A program made the position numbers and the translations under genes. DNA of 32,719 nt from Hyphomonadaceae bacterium UBA4763 (GTDB lineage: Bacteria > Pseudomonadota > Alphaproteobacteria > Caulobacterales > Aquidulcibacteraceae): assembly GCA_002403455.1 (NCBI GenBank), contig DHHV01000048.1, forward strand, positions 13,428 to 46,146, read 5' to 3'. Positions 10,338 to 18,009 of this stretch are shown here, piece after piece; within the stretch, counting starts at the first letter, position 1; each line of letters begins with the position of its first letter. The notes beneath the pieces were generated by a model. The model saw only the letters and a list, made by a program, of their open reading frames with translations, was not told where the DNA came from and searched no databases.

Positions 10338-10347
10338 TGCGGCCTCC

Positions 10348-12105
10348 CTATTCCGCCAAGCGCAAGAGGTCCGGCGCGCCGATCCGGGCTTGCGGCGTGA
10401 TCAATTGCTGGCGCGCGCCAAAGGCCATTGCGCTGAAATCGTCGAAATCGTCAAAGCCGGTTTGGCGGTCAAAATCGAAATAGAGGAATTGCTCAAAGCC
10501 CGGATTGCAGCGGCGATTGGAGAAATAAATCAGCGTGACGTCTGGCATTTGCTTGAAGGCTTCCAGCGCGCTGGCAAAGCTATGCTCATCGATCATGTCG
10601 AACAATTGGTTGAGGACCAAAACGCGCGGACGCGTGATCAAGGCCGCCGCCAGCTTCAATTGCATGGTCTCGACATTGGACAAGGGATAGCCGGTCGAGG
10701 CCACCATGGTGTCAAGGCCGTGCTCCAATTGCGCCAAAGCCGGCTCGAGCCCGACGACGCGCAAAGCGGACAGCACATCGGCCGGATGCGGGTCTTCGGC
10801 GCTGATCGTCAAATAATCGCGAATCGACATCTCGATGAAGGAGGGCCGGTCGAGCACGAAAATTTCCTGGCGCAGCGCGTTAGGCTCGCCCGACAAAATA
10901 TCGGCGCCGCCAAAAGCGATGACGCCGCCCTCCGGCGTGACATGGCGTTTGAGGTAACTCGTAAACAAACGCTGAATGCCATGCGCCGAGGTCGCCGCCA
11001 TTACCTTCGCGCCGGAAGCGATTTCAACATTGAACGTGGCGACCCGCCCGCGCGCGTTGCCGCGCACGCTTTGGAAGGCCAACGAGGAATCGCGCCGGTC
11101 ATCGCGCCGTGGCGCGCTCGGCTGTTCTTGGGCGACGTCGAAAAACAGCGAGAGCTCTTCAATCGCCGCGCAGAGATCGTAGAAATAGGTGAAATAACCA
11201 CCGAGCTGCGAGACGCCGAAAAATGCGGCCGACAGCACCAATTCCGCCGCAACCAATTGGCCCAACGTGAATTGGCCTTGGATAACCAGCCAACCGCCAA
11301 GGCCCAGCAGGATCGCGCTGGCGGCGGCGTACACCACCAAAAACGCGACGGTCTGCGCGAAATGGCGCCGAAAATGGGTGCGATGCGCGTCAATATAGGT
11401 CTTGGTGCGGGCGTCCGTCTCGCGCAGCGCATAAGCGACCCGGTTCTTCGATTTGAAGAAACCGTTCGAGCCGCCCAGGGTCTCCAGCCAGGCGGCGGTG
11501 GCGTGCTTGGCGTGCGAGAGCCCGATCGCCGTGCGCACCGCAGCCCCGCCCCAGATCAACCAGATCATCATCAAGACGAAACAAGTGACCAGCGTGAAGG
11601 CCAAAAACATCGGGTGATAGAGCGAGACGAGGATAAACCCGACCAGCACTTGCAAGAGGACTGTAAAGCCGCCGACAAACAAGACCGGGATCGTTTTCTG
11701 CACGACGATGATGTCGAAGAATCGATTGAACAGCGGACTGTTCTTGCCGTCAGCAAAAAACGGGTTTTGCGCATAAACCGTGCGCACGGCGATTTCGGAA
11801 ACAAGCCGCGCAAAAAACCGGCGCGCAAAGATCTCCATCAAATGCGCGCGCAGCGCATAAAGCAGGCCGGCGGCGAGCAACAACACAAACAAGGTGGACG
11901 ACAGCACCACCAATTGGGCGGTCAGACCTGTATTGGCGACCGTGTTGATCAGCATTTGCACCGAGATCGGGGTCGCCAGCGTCAGCAAGCTAATGCCAAC
12001 GCCATAGACGACGCTCAGCGCATAGAATTCGCGCTCTGGCCCCAAGATGCGGGCGACAAACCCCATCACGGTCCAAAATCCAATGGTGGAGCCGGGTTGC
12101 GCCAT
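10348..12105 (-). CDS. ABC exporter-type protein with a degenerate (probably inactive) nucleotide-binding domain
   Basis: This is a 585-residue half-transporter fusing a six-helix type I exporter membrane domain (residues 25-305) to a C-terminal NBD-like domain (about 345-545). It has no N-terminal peptidase domain. The NBD keeps the outline of the family, but the catalytic motifs are lost. The Walker A position reads ATSAHGIQR (371-379) with no Gly-Lys-Ser/Thr. The signature reads PLSNVE (474-479) instead of LSGGQ. Walker B reads VLVLNQLFDMID (495-506), with Asp and Glu changed to Asn and Gln. The Q-loop Gln is absent (VLDRPSF), and the H-switch His is Asn530 (IYFSNRR). The frame is intact and the protein is followed by HlyD and TolC genes, so it looks selected rather than decayed. 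It may form a heterodimer with an active half encoded elsewhere, or serve a non-ATPase role. Confidence 0.88.
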   Translation of the reverse strand: MAQPGSTIGFWTVMGFVARILGPEREFYALSVVYGVGISLLTLATPISVQMLINTVANTGLTAQLVVLSSTLFVLLLAAGLLYALRAHLMEIFARRFFARLVSEIAVRTVYAQNPFFADGKNSPLFNRFFDIIVVQKTIPVLFVGGFTVLLQVLVGFILVSLYHPMFLAFTLVTCFVLMMIWLIWGGAAVRTAIGLSHAKHATAAWLETLGGSNGFFKSKNRVAYALRETDARTKTYIDAHRTHFRRHFAQTVAFLVVYAAASAILLGLGGWLVIQGQFTLGQLVAAELVLSAAFFGVSQLGGYFTYFYDLCAAIEELSLFFDVAQEQPSAPRRDDRRDSSLAFQSVRGNARGRVATFNVEIASGAKVMAATSAHGIQRLFTSYLKRHVTPEGGVIAFGGADILSGEPNALRQEIFVLDRPSFIEMSIRDYLTISAEDPHPADVLSALRVVGLEPALAQLEHGLDTMVASTGYPLSNVETMQLKLAAALITRPRVLVLNQLFDMIDEHSFASALEAFKQMPDVTLIYFSNRRCNPGFEQFLYFDFDRQTGFDDFDDFSAMAFGARQQLITPQARIGAPDLLRLAE

Positions 12106-12345
12106 CCTGAACGAAATCCTTGTTCACTCTTCCTGCGCGCCACTTCGGGCGCAATATAGGGCGATGCGCAGATCGGGCGAGCCTTGCGCTTGCACAATAG
12201 GCATGGGAGGCCGGCGCGGCGGATAATCAGCTTTCATCGATAAACATTATTTTATAGGATCCGCCTCGTCGCGCCGGAACCGGTTGACGCTGCGCGCGCG
12301 GCGCGGTTAGCAGGCTCTTGCACGACGCTGTTGGGATCGCTGCTG
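12106..12345. other. Divergent intergenic region between the export operon and zf-CHCC/mutS
   Basis: This is a 240-base non-coding stretch that must hold the promoters of both divergent units. It contains an AT-rich patch at about 12223-12258 (around cgataaacattattttatag) that contrasts with the surrounding GC-rich sequence. No RNA gene, convincing palindrome or additional open frame was found. Confidence 0.5.
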
Positions 12346-12579
12346 ATGTCGATGTTTCGCAATGAAGAAGATTCCGATGCGCCGCGTCGCGACGCCGACA
12401 GGCTCGACGCGCCCGAAGTTTTTTATGTCGATGATCACAAGGTCCGCTGCGATGGCGGCGGCGGCGCGCTCGGCCATCCGCTGGTTTATTATGAACTCGG
12501 CGATGAAGGTCGGGCCGAATGCCTTTATTGCGATCGCTTGTTCATCTTGCGCGGCGGCCCGGCCGATCCGCATCGCTGA
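12346..12579 (+). CDS. Zinc-finger domain-containing protein (zf-CHCC family)
   Basis: This is a 77-residue protein with the zf-CHCC pattern: VRCDGGGGALGHPLVYYEL, then AECLYCDRLFIL. The likely zinc ligands are the Cys of VRCDG, the His of GHP and the two Cys of CLYC. The family is related to the mitochondrial complex I subunit NDUFS6 and is common in alphaproteobacteria as a small stand-alone protein; its bacterial role is not settled. Two nearby ATGs (12346 and 12352) could serve as start, with only a weak ggga motif upstream of the first. The gene ends nine bases before mutS and probably shares its promoter. Confidence 0.85.
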   Translation: MSMFRNEEDSDAPRRDADRLDAPEVFYVDDHKVRCDGGGGALGHPLVYYELGDEGRAECLYCDRLFILRGGPADPHR

Positions 12580-12588
12580 CGCGCGATC

Positions 12589-15243
12589 ATGGCTGACGCG
12601 GCCGGGGCCGATGCAACGCCGCTGATGGCGCAATATTTGGCAATCAAGGCACAGCATCCCGATTGCCTGTTATTCTATCGCATGGGCGATTTTTACGAGC
12701 TGTTCTTCGCCGACGCCGAACGCGCGGCCGAAGCGCTCGACATCACCCTGACCAAACGCGGCGTGCATCAGGGAGAGCCGATCCCGATGGCGGGCGTGCC
12801 GGCGCATGCGGCGGAAAGCTATCTGGCGCGGCTGATCCGCAAGGGCTTTCGCGTCGCGATTTGCGAGCAGACCGAGGACCCGGCGCTTGCCAAAAAGCGG
12901 GGGGCCAAAGCCGTGGTGGCGCGCGCCGTCACCCGCATCGTCACGCCCGGTTCAATCACGGAAGAGGCGCTGCTCGAGCCGAAAACGGCCAATCGGCTGG
13001 TGGCGATTGGCCTTGGCGCCGATCAAGCCGCCATTGCCGCGATCGATCTGTCCACCGGCGCCTTTGACCTTCTCGCCAGCGCGCCGGCCGATTTGCTGGC
13101 CGATTTGTCGGGCCTGTCGCCGAGCGAGATTTTGGTCGCCGAAAGCGATATCGCCGCCGCCGCGATCAAGGGCCTTGCCGATCTCGGCCGGGGGATCATC
13201 GCACGGGTCGGGCGGTTTACCGCGCGGCGCGGCGAAGAGGCGCTGCGGCGCGCCTTTGGGCTCAGCGATCTCGGCGCGCTGCCGGATTTGGCCGACGTCG
13301 ATCTGATCGCCATCGCGCTGCTGCTCGATTATGTCGATCACGTGCAAGCCGGCGCGCCGATCGAAGCGCGGCTGCCGCGCCGGCTCGATCGCGGCGGGTT
13401 TTTGCAGATCGACCCAGCCACCCGCAATGCGCTGGAGATTTTGGTCTCGAGCCGGCAGACCCGCGAGGGCAGTCTGATCGCGGCGATCGATGAAACATTG
13501 ACCGGGGCGGGGGCGCGGCTGTTGGCCGACCGGCTGGCGCGGCCCTTGCGCGACAACGCCGCCATCGAGCGTCGTCTGGACGAGGTGGCGTTTTTGCGCG
13601 CCAATTCGCCGTTGCGGGCCGAATTGCGCCAGGTGTTGAAAAACGCCGGAGATTTGGACCGCGCCCGCACGCGGCTGGCGCTCGATCGCGGCGGGCCGCG
13701 CGATCTGATCGCCATCGAGCGCGCTTTGCGGGCCGGCGATGCGGCGGCGGCGTTGTTATTGACGGCGCCAGGCGGGCCATTGCCGCGCGATCTGCGCGAG
13801 GCAAGCCTGGGTTTGTCCCTGATCTCGACGCCGGCTTTGGCGGCTTTGGTCGATGATATCGGCCGGATGATCGTCGAAGACGCCCCGCCGCTCGCCAAAG
13901 CTGGCGGCTTTGTGCGGGGCGGCGCCGATGCCGGGCTCGATGGGGCGCGATCGCTGCGCGATGACAGCCGCCGGGTGATCGCTGGGTTGCAAGCGCGCTA
14001 TGCCGAGGAGAGCGGCGTCGCCCTTAAAGTCAAGCATAACAACGTGCTGGGCTATTTCCTGGAAGCGCCGGTCGGCAAGGCCGAGGCGCTGCTGCGCCCG
14101 CCCTTGTCGAGCCTGTTTGTGCATCGCCAGACGATGGCCGACGCCTTGCGGTTTTCGACCGTCGAGCTCGCCGATCTCGACGCGCGCATCGCCCGGGCGG
14201 GCGAAGAGGCCCTGGCCCGCGAAATCGCCCTCTTTGAGGATTTGCGCCAACGGGTCGGCGCGCAGAGCGACGCGATCGCGGCGGCGGCGGCGGCGCTGGC
14301 GGCGCTCGATGTTGCGCAAGGCCTCGCCGACTATGCCGAGCGGGCCGAAGCGGTGCGCCCGATCGTAGAGAACAGCGCGCGCTTTGAGCTCGATAGCGGG
14401 CGCCATCCGGCGGTGGAGGCGGGGCTGGCGGCGAAGAGCGAGCGCTTTACCCCGAACGGCCTTGCGCTCGACGGATCGGGCGCGCATGCGCCGCGGCTTG
14501 CTTTCGTCACCGGGCCGAACATGGCCGGCAAATCGACCTTTTTGCGGCAAGCCGCCATTCTGACGATCCTCGCCCAAGCCGGCAGTTTCGTGCCGGCCAA
14601 GCATTTTCGGCTTGGCCTCTGCGATCGGGTGTTTGCGCGGGTCGGCGCGTCGGACGATCTGGCGCGCGGGCGCTCGACCTTCATGGTCGAGATGGTGGAG
14701 ACCGCCGCCATCTTGACGCAAGCGACCGAAAAATCCTTGGTGATCGTTGACGAGGTTGGGCGCGGCACCTCGACCTATGACGGTTTGGCGATCGCCTGGG
14801 CGGCGGCCGAGCATTTGCACGACGTCAATCGCTGCCGGACCCTGTTCGCGACGCATTATCTGGAGCTGACCTTGCTCGCCGATCGGCTGGACAGCGCCGC
14901 CAATTTGTCGCTGCGCGCCAAGGAATGGCAAGGGGAGCTGGTTTTTCTGCATGACGTCGCCAAGGGCCCGGCCGATCGGTCCTATGGCGTGGAGGTCGGC
15001 AAGCGCGCCGGGCTGCCGGGGGCGGTGGTGCGGCGCGCGCGCGAGGTGCTGCGGCGGCTGGAAAAAGCCCGCTCGGCCGATGCGCTGGAGGCGATGCCGT
15101 TATTTGCGGAGGCGGTCGCGGATGAGCCGTTTGCTCCCCCCTCCGCCGCTTTGGCCTTGCTGGCGGAGATTGACCCCGATCGGTTGAGCCCGCGTGAGGC
15201 GCTGGAATGGCTTTATCGGCTGAAGGCGGCGACAAGCGCGTAA
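12589..15243 (+). CDS. mutS: DNA mismatch repair protein MutS
   Basis: MutS is the mismatch-recognition ATPase of methyl-independent or MutL-dependent repair. The product is 884 residues, normal for MutS1. The N-terminal reading motif GDFYELF carries the mismatch-stacking Phe35 and Glu37. The connector, lever and clamp domains follow. The ATPase domain shows Walker A GPNMAGKST (about residues 642-650) and Walker B LVIVDEVGRGTSTYDG (about 716-731), with the ATHYLELT segment after them. The C-terminus ends in the short helix typical of the dimerisation tail. The gene is convergent with the GFA-family gene, the two stop codons lying nine bases apart. The neighbouring ccrM gene in this window is a cell-cycle methylase rather than a Dam partner. 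Confidence 0.98.
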   Translation: MADAAGADATPLMAQYLAIKAQHPDCLLFYRMGDFYELFFADAERAAEALDITLTKRGVHQGEPIPMAGVPAHAAESYLARLIRKGFRVAICEQTEDPALAKKRGAKAVVARAVTRIVTPGSITEEALLEPKTANRLVAIGLGADQAAIAAIDLSTGAFDLLASAPADLLADLSGLSPSEILVAESDIAAAAIKGLADLGRGIIARVGRFTARRGEEALRRAFGLSDLGALPDLADVDLIAIALLLDYVDHVQAGAPIEARLPRRLDRGGFLQIDPATRNALEILVSSRQTREGSLIAAIDETLTGAGARLLADRLARPLRDNAAIERRLDEVAFLRANSPLRAELRQVLKNAGDLDRARTRLALDRGGPRDLIAIERALRAGDAAAALLLTAPGGPLPRDLREASLGLSLISTPALAALVDDIGRMIVEDAPPLAKAGGFVRGGADAGLDGARSLRDDSRRVIAGLQARYAEESGVALKVKHNNVLGYFLEAPVGKAEALLRPPLSSLFVHRQTMADALRFSTVELADLDARIARAGEEALAREIALFEDLRQRVGAQSDAIAAAAAALAALDVAQGLADYAERAEAVRPIVENSARFELDSGRHPAVEAGLAAKSERFTPNGLALDGSGAHAPRLAFVTGPNMAGKSTFLRQAAILTILAQAGSFVPAKHFRLGLCDRVFARVGASDDLARGRSTFMVEMVETAAILTQATEKSLVIVDEVGRGTSTYDGLAIAWAAAEHLHDVNRCRTLFATHYLELTLLADRLDSAANLSLRAKEWQGELVFLHDVAKGPADRSYGVEVGKRAGLPGAVVRRAREVLRRLEKARSADALEAMPLFAEAVADEPFAPPSAALALLAEIDPDRLSPREALEWLYRLKAATSA

Positions 15244-15252
15244 TGCGGGCTT

Positions 15253-15660
15253 TCAACCGGCTTGCGATTTATGCGCCAAGGCGGCGGCGTTCGCCTCCCA
15301 ATTGCGCCCGTCAAATGGGGTAATGGTCACGGCGGCAAAGGCGGCCGGGTCGTCCAAACAGCGAATATTGACGCTGACCCCATCGGGATTAGAGCGCGGG
15401 GTGTAAAAGCTTTTGATCCCGCAGATCCGGCAAAATTTGTGCTGCGCGACGCCCGAATTGAACTGATAGACGCTGAGCGCCGCGGCGCCTTCTAGCAAGC
15501 GAAACCGCGCCGCCGGCACGATGGCGTGCAAAAAGCCGGTCTTGGCGCAGATCGAGCAATTGCAATCCTCGACCTCGATGACGTCGTCGAGCAAGGCCTC
15601 AAACCGCACCGCGCCGCAATGACAGCCGCCAGCGCGCCAGGTTCGGGGCGTTTGGGTCAT
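15253..15660 (-). CDS. GFA / CENP-V family protein
   Basis: This is a 135-residue protein of the glutathione-dependent formaldehyde-activating enzyme (GFA)/CENP-V fold, a zinc-binding family. The cysteine pattern is complete: GGCHCGAVRF near residue 13, then EDCNCSICAKTG, then FCRICGIKSFY. The start at 15660 is supported by aaagga eight bases upstream; the in-frame extension to 15705 is not needed. Members are annotated as GFA, but most have no shown formaldehyde activity, so the catalytic role is left open. It is divergent from the small RHH gene and convergent with mutS. Confidence 0.88.
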   Translation of the reverse strand: MTQTPRTWRAGGCHCGAVRFEALLDDVIEVEDCNCSICAKTGFLHAIVPAARFRLLEGAAALSVYQFNSGVAQHKFCRICGIKSFYTPRSNPDGVSVNIRCLDDPAAFAAVTITPFDGRNWEANAAALAHKSQAG

Positions 15661-15734
15661 GGGGTGGGTCCTTTGGGTGGTGGGGGCAGCGGCCGCGCTT
15701 ACCATGAGACCGATTTGCGGTTAAGTTCTGTTGG

Positions 15735-15983
15735 ATGAGCGAATTGACGATTTCTTTGTCGGGCGAAAGCGCTGCGATCTTGCGCCGTATGGCCGCCGAA
15801 GGTGGGTTTTCCAGCCTTGAAGCCGCTTTGGCCGCCTTGCTGGCGGAATATCGCGCGCCGGACGCCGATTTCGCGCAAATGTTGGATGCGGTGGCGATCG
15901 CGCGCGATGAGGCGCGTCGCGCCAATCCTTCCGCCGCGCTGAGTGTTGCGCAGGCGCGGGAAAAGCTGCTGAAAGACGCGTGA
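15735..15983 (+). CDS. Ribbon-helix-helix antitoxin-like protein (orphan)
   Basis: This is an 82-residue protein opening with MSELTISLSGESAAILRRMAAEG, a beta-strand plus two helices, as in ParD/CopG-type ribbon-helix-helix regulators. An Ala-rich helical tail ends in SVAQAREKLLKDA, resembling toxin-binding C-termini. No toxin follows: the next sequence on the same strand is the antisense of the Phd remnant, only 10 bases away. It may be an orphan antitoxin or a small regulator. The RHH call rests on pattern recognition and the partner is absent, so the function is tentative. It starts 74 bases from the divergent GFA gene. Confidence 0.65.
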   Translation: MSELTISLSGESAAILRRMAAEGGFSSLEAALAALLAEYRAPDADFAQMLDAVAIARDEARRANPSAALSVAQAREKLLKDA

Positions 15984-15992
15984 GGTATTATG

Positions 15993-16306
15993 TTACCGCA
16001 GCGCGCTTTGGTCATCCGCGTCATCTTCCGCGTAGGTTTTGACGATCTCCCAAGCAAGCGGCGCCGCTGCGCCCGGTAAACGCCGGGCGATATCGGCCTG
16101 TATTTGCGCCAAGCGCTCCAAGGCCGTGCGCATTTGCGCTGGACCCGGGCCTGGCCGATCTTGCGCCAATTGCGCAGCAAGCGCAGCGGCCGCAACTCGG
16201 CGATCGTCCGACCCTTGCGGGTGATGTGGATGGTTTCGCCGCGCTCGACCGCGTCGAGCAAATCAGCAAAACGCTGGTCGGCTTCTTCGGCGGAGAGGAT
16301 TTTCAT
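15993..16306 (-). pseudogene. Phd/YefM-type antitoxin interrupted by a frameshift
   Basis: The frame from the ATG at 16306 reads MKILSAEEADQRFADLLDAV and continues with THITRKGRTIAEL-like sequence, a clear Phd/YefM antitoxin N-terminus. Around 16185-16195 the sensible coding frame switches. The original frame becomes Arg/Trp-rich, while another frame continues with AAQLAQDRPGPGPAQMRTAL, then LERLAQIQADIARRL and WEIVKTYAEDD, reaching a TAA at 15993. This second half has the composition of a genuine antitoxin tail. A one-base indel in the sequence cggccgctgcgcttgctgcg would explain it. No toxin gene follows; the next gene is the convergent RHH gene. It could be a true pseudogene or an assembly error. 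Confidence 0.65.
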
Positions 16307-16333
16307 CCATTCATTTTAGCAGAAGGGAGAAGA

Positions 16334-16345
16334 GGCGTCGACGCC
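16334..16345. promoter_or_regulatory. 12-bp palindrome in the phd remnant / GST divergent region
   Basis: GGCGTCGACGCC is a perfect 12-bp palindrome 28 bases upstream of the Phd-type start codon and inside the 201-base divergent spacer to the GST gene. Phd antitoxins autoregulate through palindromes near their start, so it is a possible operator. A GC-rich 12-mer palindrome could also occur by chance here. Nothing else recognisable lies in this spacer. Confidence 0.25.
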
Positions 16346-16507
16346 GCTTTCACGCACGCCAGCCTAAAACGCCCCGCTTCACAATCGGCCCACTGCACCC
16401 GGTCAAAGCCGCGTGAGCGGTCCGGCGCGGGCTTTCACGGCGCGCGGCGTGGGGGTAGAGCGAGCGGCGCGTCGGCTGTCGAGCGGCGCCAATCGAAGAG
16501 GCTCTCC

Positions 16508-17152
16508 ATGTACACGCTTTACACCTGCCCGGGCACCTGCTCGTCGGCTTTGCATGTCGTTCTGAAAGAATGCGGCGTCGCCTATGAGACGAAAATCGTC
16601 AATCTGCGGGCCGGCGACACCCAGACCCCGGAATATCTCGCCATGAACCCGCGCGGCCAAGTGCCGGTGCTGGTCATCGACGGCAAACCGGTCGTCGAAG
16701 GCGGCGGTCTGATCACCTATTTGCTGGAAGCCCATCCAAATGATCTGATGCCGCCGATCGGCTCGGTCGATCGGGCGATTGCGCTGCAATGGCTGGCCTT
16801 CGCCAATGCGACGCTGCACCCGACCCATTGGGGCCTGTTCTTCCCGCACCGCTTTGCCGAAACGCCAGAGGCGCAAGCCCAGGTCGCCAAAATGGCCGCC
16901 CAGCGCGTGCAAGGCCTGTGGAACGACGTCGAAGCGGCGCTGACCGCGTCGGGCGCGCCCTATATCGCGGGCGCGAAATGCACGGCGGCCGATGTGCTGT
17001 TGTCGGTGATCGCCGGCTGGACGCGCGGCCGCGACCCCGAAATCGCGCTCGGCCCGAAAACCCAAGCGATGATCGCCGCGACCGTGGCGCGCCCGTCCTT
17101 CCAGGCGGTGTCGGCGGCCGAAGGCTTCAAGCATTTCGCGATGGCGGCGTAA
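16508..17152 (+). CDS. Glutathione S-transferase family protein
   Basis: This is a 214-residue cytosolic GST. The N-terminal thioredoxin-like domain opens MYTLYTCPGTCSSALHVVL, with Ser residues in the catalytic position of beta/theta-like enzymes. It includes the cis-Pro segment GQVPVLVIDGK and the glutathione-binding VEGGGLITYLLE (Ser replaced by Gly at the usual E-S pair). The all-helical C-terminal domain contains the N-capping-type segment CTAADVLLSVIAGW. The start at 16508 follows an agagg motif; a longer in-frame opening upstream has no start support. The substrate is unknown. The gene is convergent with a TetR gene. Confidence 0.9.
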   Translation: MYTLYTCPGTCSSALHVVLKECGVAYETKIVNLRAGDTQTPEYLAMNPRGQVPVLVIDGKPVVEGGGLITYLLEAHPNDLMPPIGSVDRAIALQWLAFANATLHPTHWGLFFPHRFAETPEAQAQVAKMAAQRVQGLWNDVEAALTASGAPYIAGAKCTAADVLLSVIAGWTRGRDPEIALGPKTQAMIAATVARPSFQAVSAAEGFKHFAMAA

Positions 17153-17167
17153 TTTGGTCCACCGTGG

Positions 17168-17191
17168 CCGGTCGCGCGCAATCGCGGCCGG
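17168..17191. terminator. Hairpin between convergent GST and tetR genes
   Basis: CCGGTCGCG and CGCGGCCGG form a 9-bp stem with one G-T wobble around a six-base loop, placed 15 bases after the GST stop and 20 bases past the tetR stop. The position fits a bidirectional transcription stop. No T-tract follows on either strand, so it would not be a canonical intrinsic terminator. Confidence 0.4.
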
Positions 17192-17210
17192 TCATTGGGT
17201 CAGGCCGATA

Positions 17211-17810
17211 TTAAAGCGGCGCGCGTTTCCACATCCCGAGCAGCGCGCCGGCCGCATCATCGAAATCGGCGAGCCGGCGGCTGGCATTGGCGACGACCAT
17301 CGCCCCTTCCAGCCCGGCAAAGAACATTTTGGCGGCATGGCGCGGCGGCACCGAGCCGAGATCGGCGTCACGCGCGGCGCGGGCCTCGTCAAAACGAGCG
17401 GCCAGCCAGTCGATATTTTCGTCAAAAAACGCAATGGCGGCTTCCTGGACCCCATCGGGCGCGCCTTTGCCGCCGGCCATCAACATGCCAAACAGGCAGA
17501 CGCGGTCGCGATTGGCGAGGCTCTCGCGGAACAATTGCGCGTAAATCTCCAGCGCTTTGGTGGGAGAGGCGGCGGCGCAAGCCTCATCGCGAACGGCGCG
17601 AAAGCGCGCGCCATAACGTTCAGCCACGGCGCGGCCCAGATCGGCTTTGGTTGGAAAATAATAATGAATGGTCGGCGCGCGAATGCCGATTGCCGCAGCG
17701 ACATCGCGATAACTAAACCCGACATAGCCAAAGGATTGGATGAAATCCTGGGCGCTGTCCAAGATCACATCACGCGTGGACAAGGGCGATTCAACACTGG
17801 CGTGGGTCAT
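17211..17810 (-). CDS. TetR/AcrR-family transcriptional regulator
   Basis: This is a 199-residue one-component repressor. The N-terminal helix-turn-helix is canonical: ILDSAQDFIQSFGYVGFSYRDVAAAIGIRAPTIHYYF split across residues 16-52, with the recognition helix ending IHYYFPTKADL. The C-terminal ligand-binding domain (FRESLANRDRVCLFGMLMAGG) resembles those of regulators of small-molecule efflux or detoxification. The start MTHASVES at 17810 is preferred to an upstream non-ATG extension; a gagg motif lies about 13 bases before it. There is no divergent target gene, so autoregulation or a distant target is likely. The GST gene next door is convergent. Confidence 0.9.
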   Translation of the reverse strand: MTHASVESPLSTRDVILDSAQDFIQSFGYVGFSYRDVAAAIGIRAPTIHYYFPTKADLGRAVAERYGARFRAVRDEACAAASPTKALEIYAQLFRESLANRDRVCLFGMLMAGGKGAPDGVQEAAIAFFDENIDWLAARFDEARAARDADLGSVPPRHAAKMFFAGLEGAMVVANASRRLADFDDAAGALLGMWKRAPL

Positions 17811-17885
17811 AATGCTTGACCACCTCAACGAACACAAACGACCGCAAGCGGTGCTTCATACAGGGCCAAACGTTGCGCAGAATGG

Positions 17886-17898
17886 TGACCGTCCGTCA
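17886..17898. promoter_or_regulatory. Candidate TetR operator
   Basis: TGACCGTCCGTCA, an imperfect palindrome with TGAC/GTCA ends, lies about 75 bases upstream of the tetR start. TetR regulators often bind TGAC-type palindromes near their own promoter. The rest of the 199-base spacer (17811-18009) is AT-richer at 17920-17950 and holds no gene I can support. Confidence 0.25.
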
Positions 17899-18009
17899 AT
17901 AATACCGCATCGGTTTTTGGGCCGGCTTTTTGATCAACTTTTTTTATGAGATCATTGCCCGTCGCGCATGGCTTGTTCGCCGGTCAACCTCGCGCCGCGA
18001 CATGTCTTG

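Noticed and set aside
10237..12159. A 640-codon open frame on the + strand opposite the ABC gene
   Set aside because: It is antisense to the ABC exporter and HlyD start, its composition is rich in Arg/Gln/His/Asp typical of a mirror frame in GC-rich DNA, and it has no recognisable domain. The - strand frame has clear membrane and NBD structure.
15599..16306. A 235-codon open frame on the - strand starting as a Phd antitoxin
   Set aside because: Only the first 40 codons look like protein. The remainder is Arg/Ser-rich read-through of the antisense of the RHH and GFA genes after the frameshift, while a better antitoxin tail exists in another frame.
16226..16507. N-terminal extension of the GST frame by about 94 codons
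   Set aside because: The extension crosses the promoter and start of the divergent Phd gene, is low-complexity, and the GST fold begins exactly at the ATG at 16508, which has a ribosome-binding site.
17740..17949. A 69-codon + strand frame opposite the tetR start
   Set aside because: It is antisense to the TetR N-terminus and runs into the AT-rich spacer; no domain and no ribosome-binding site.
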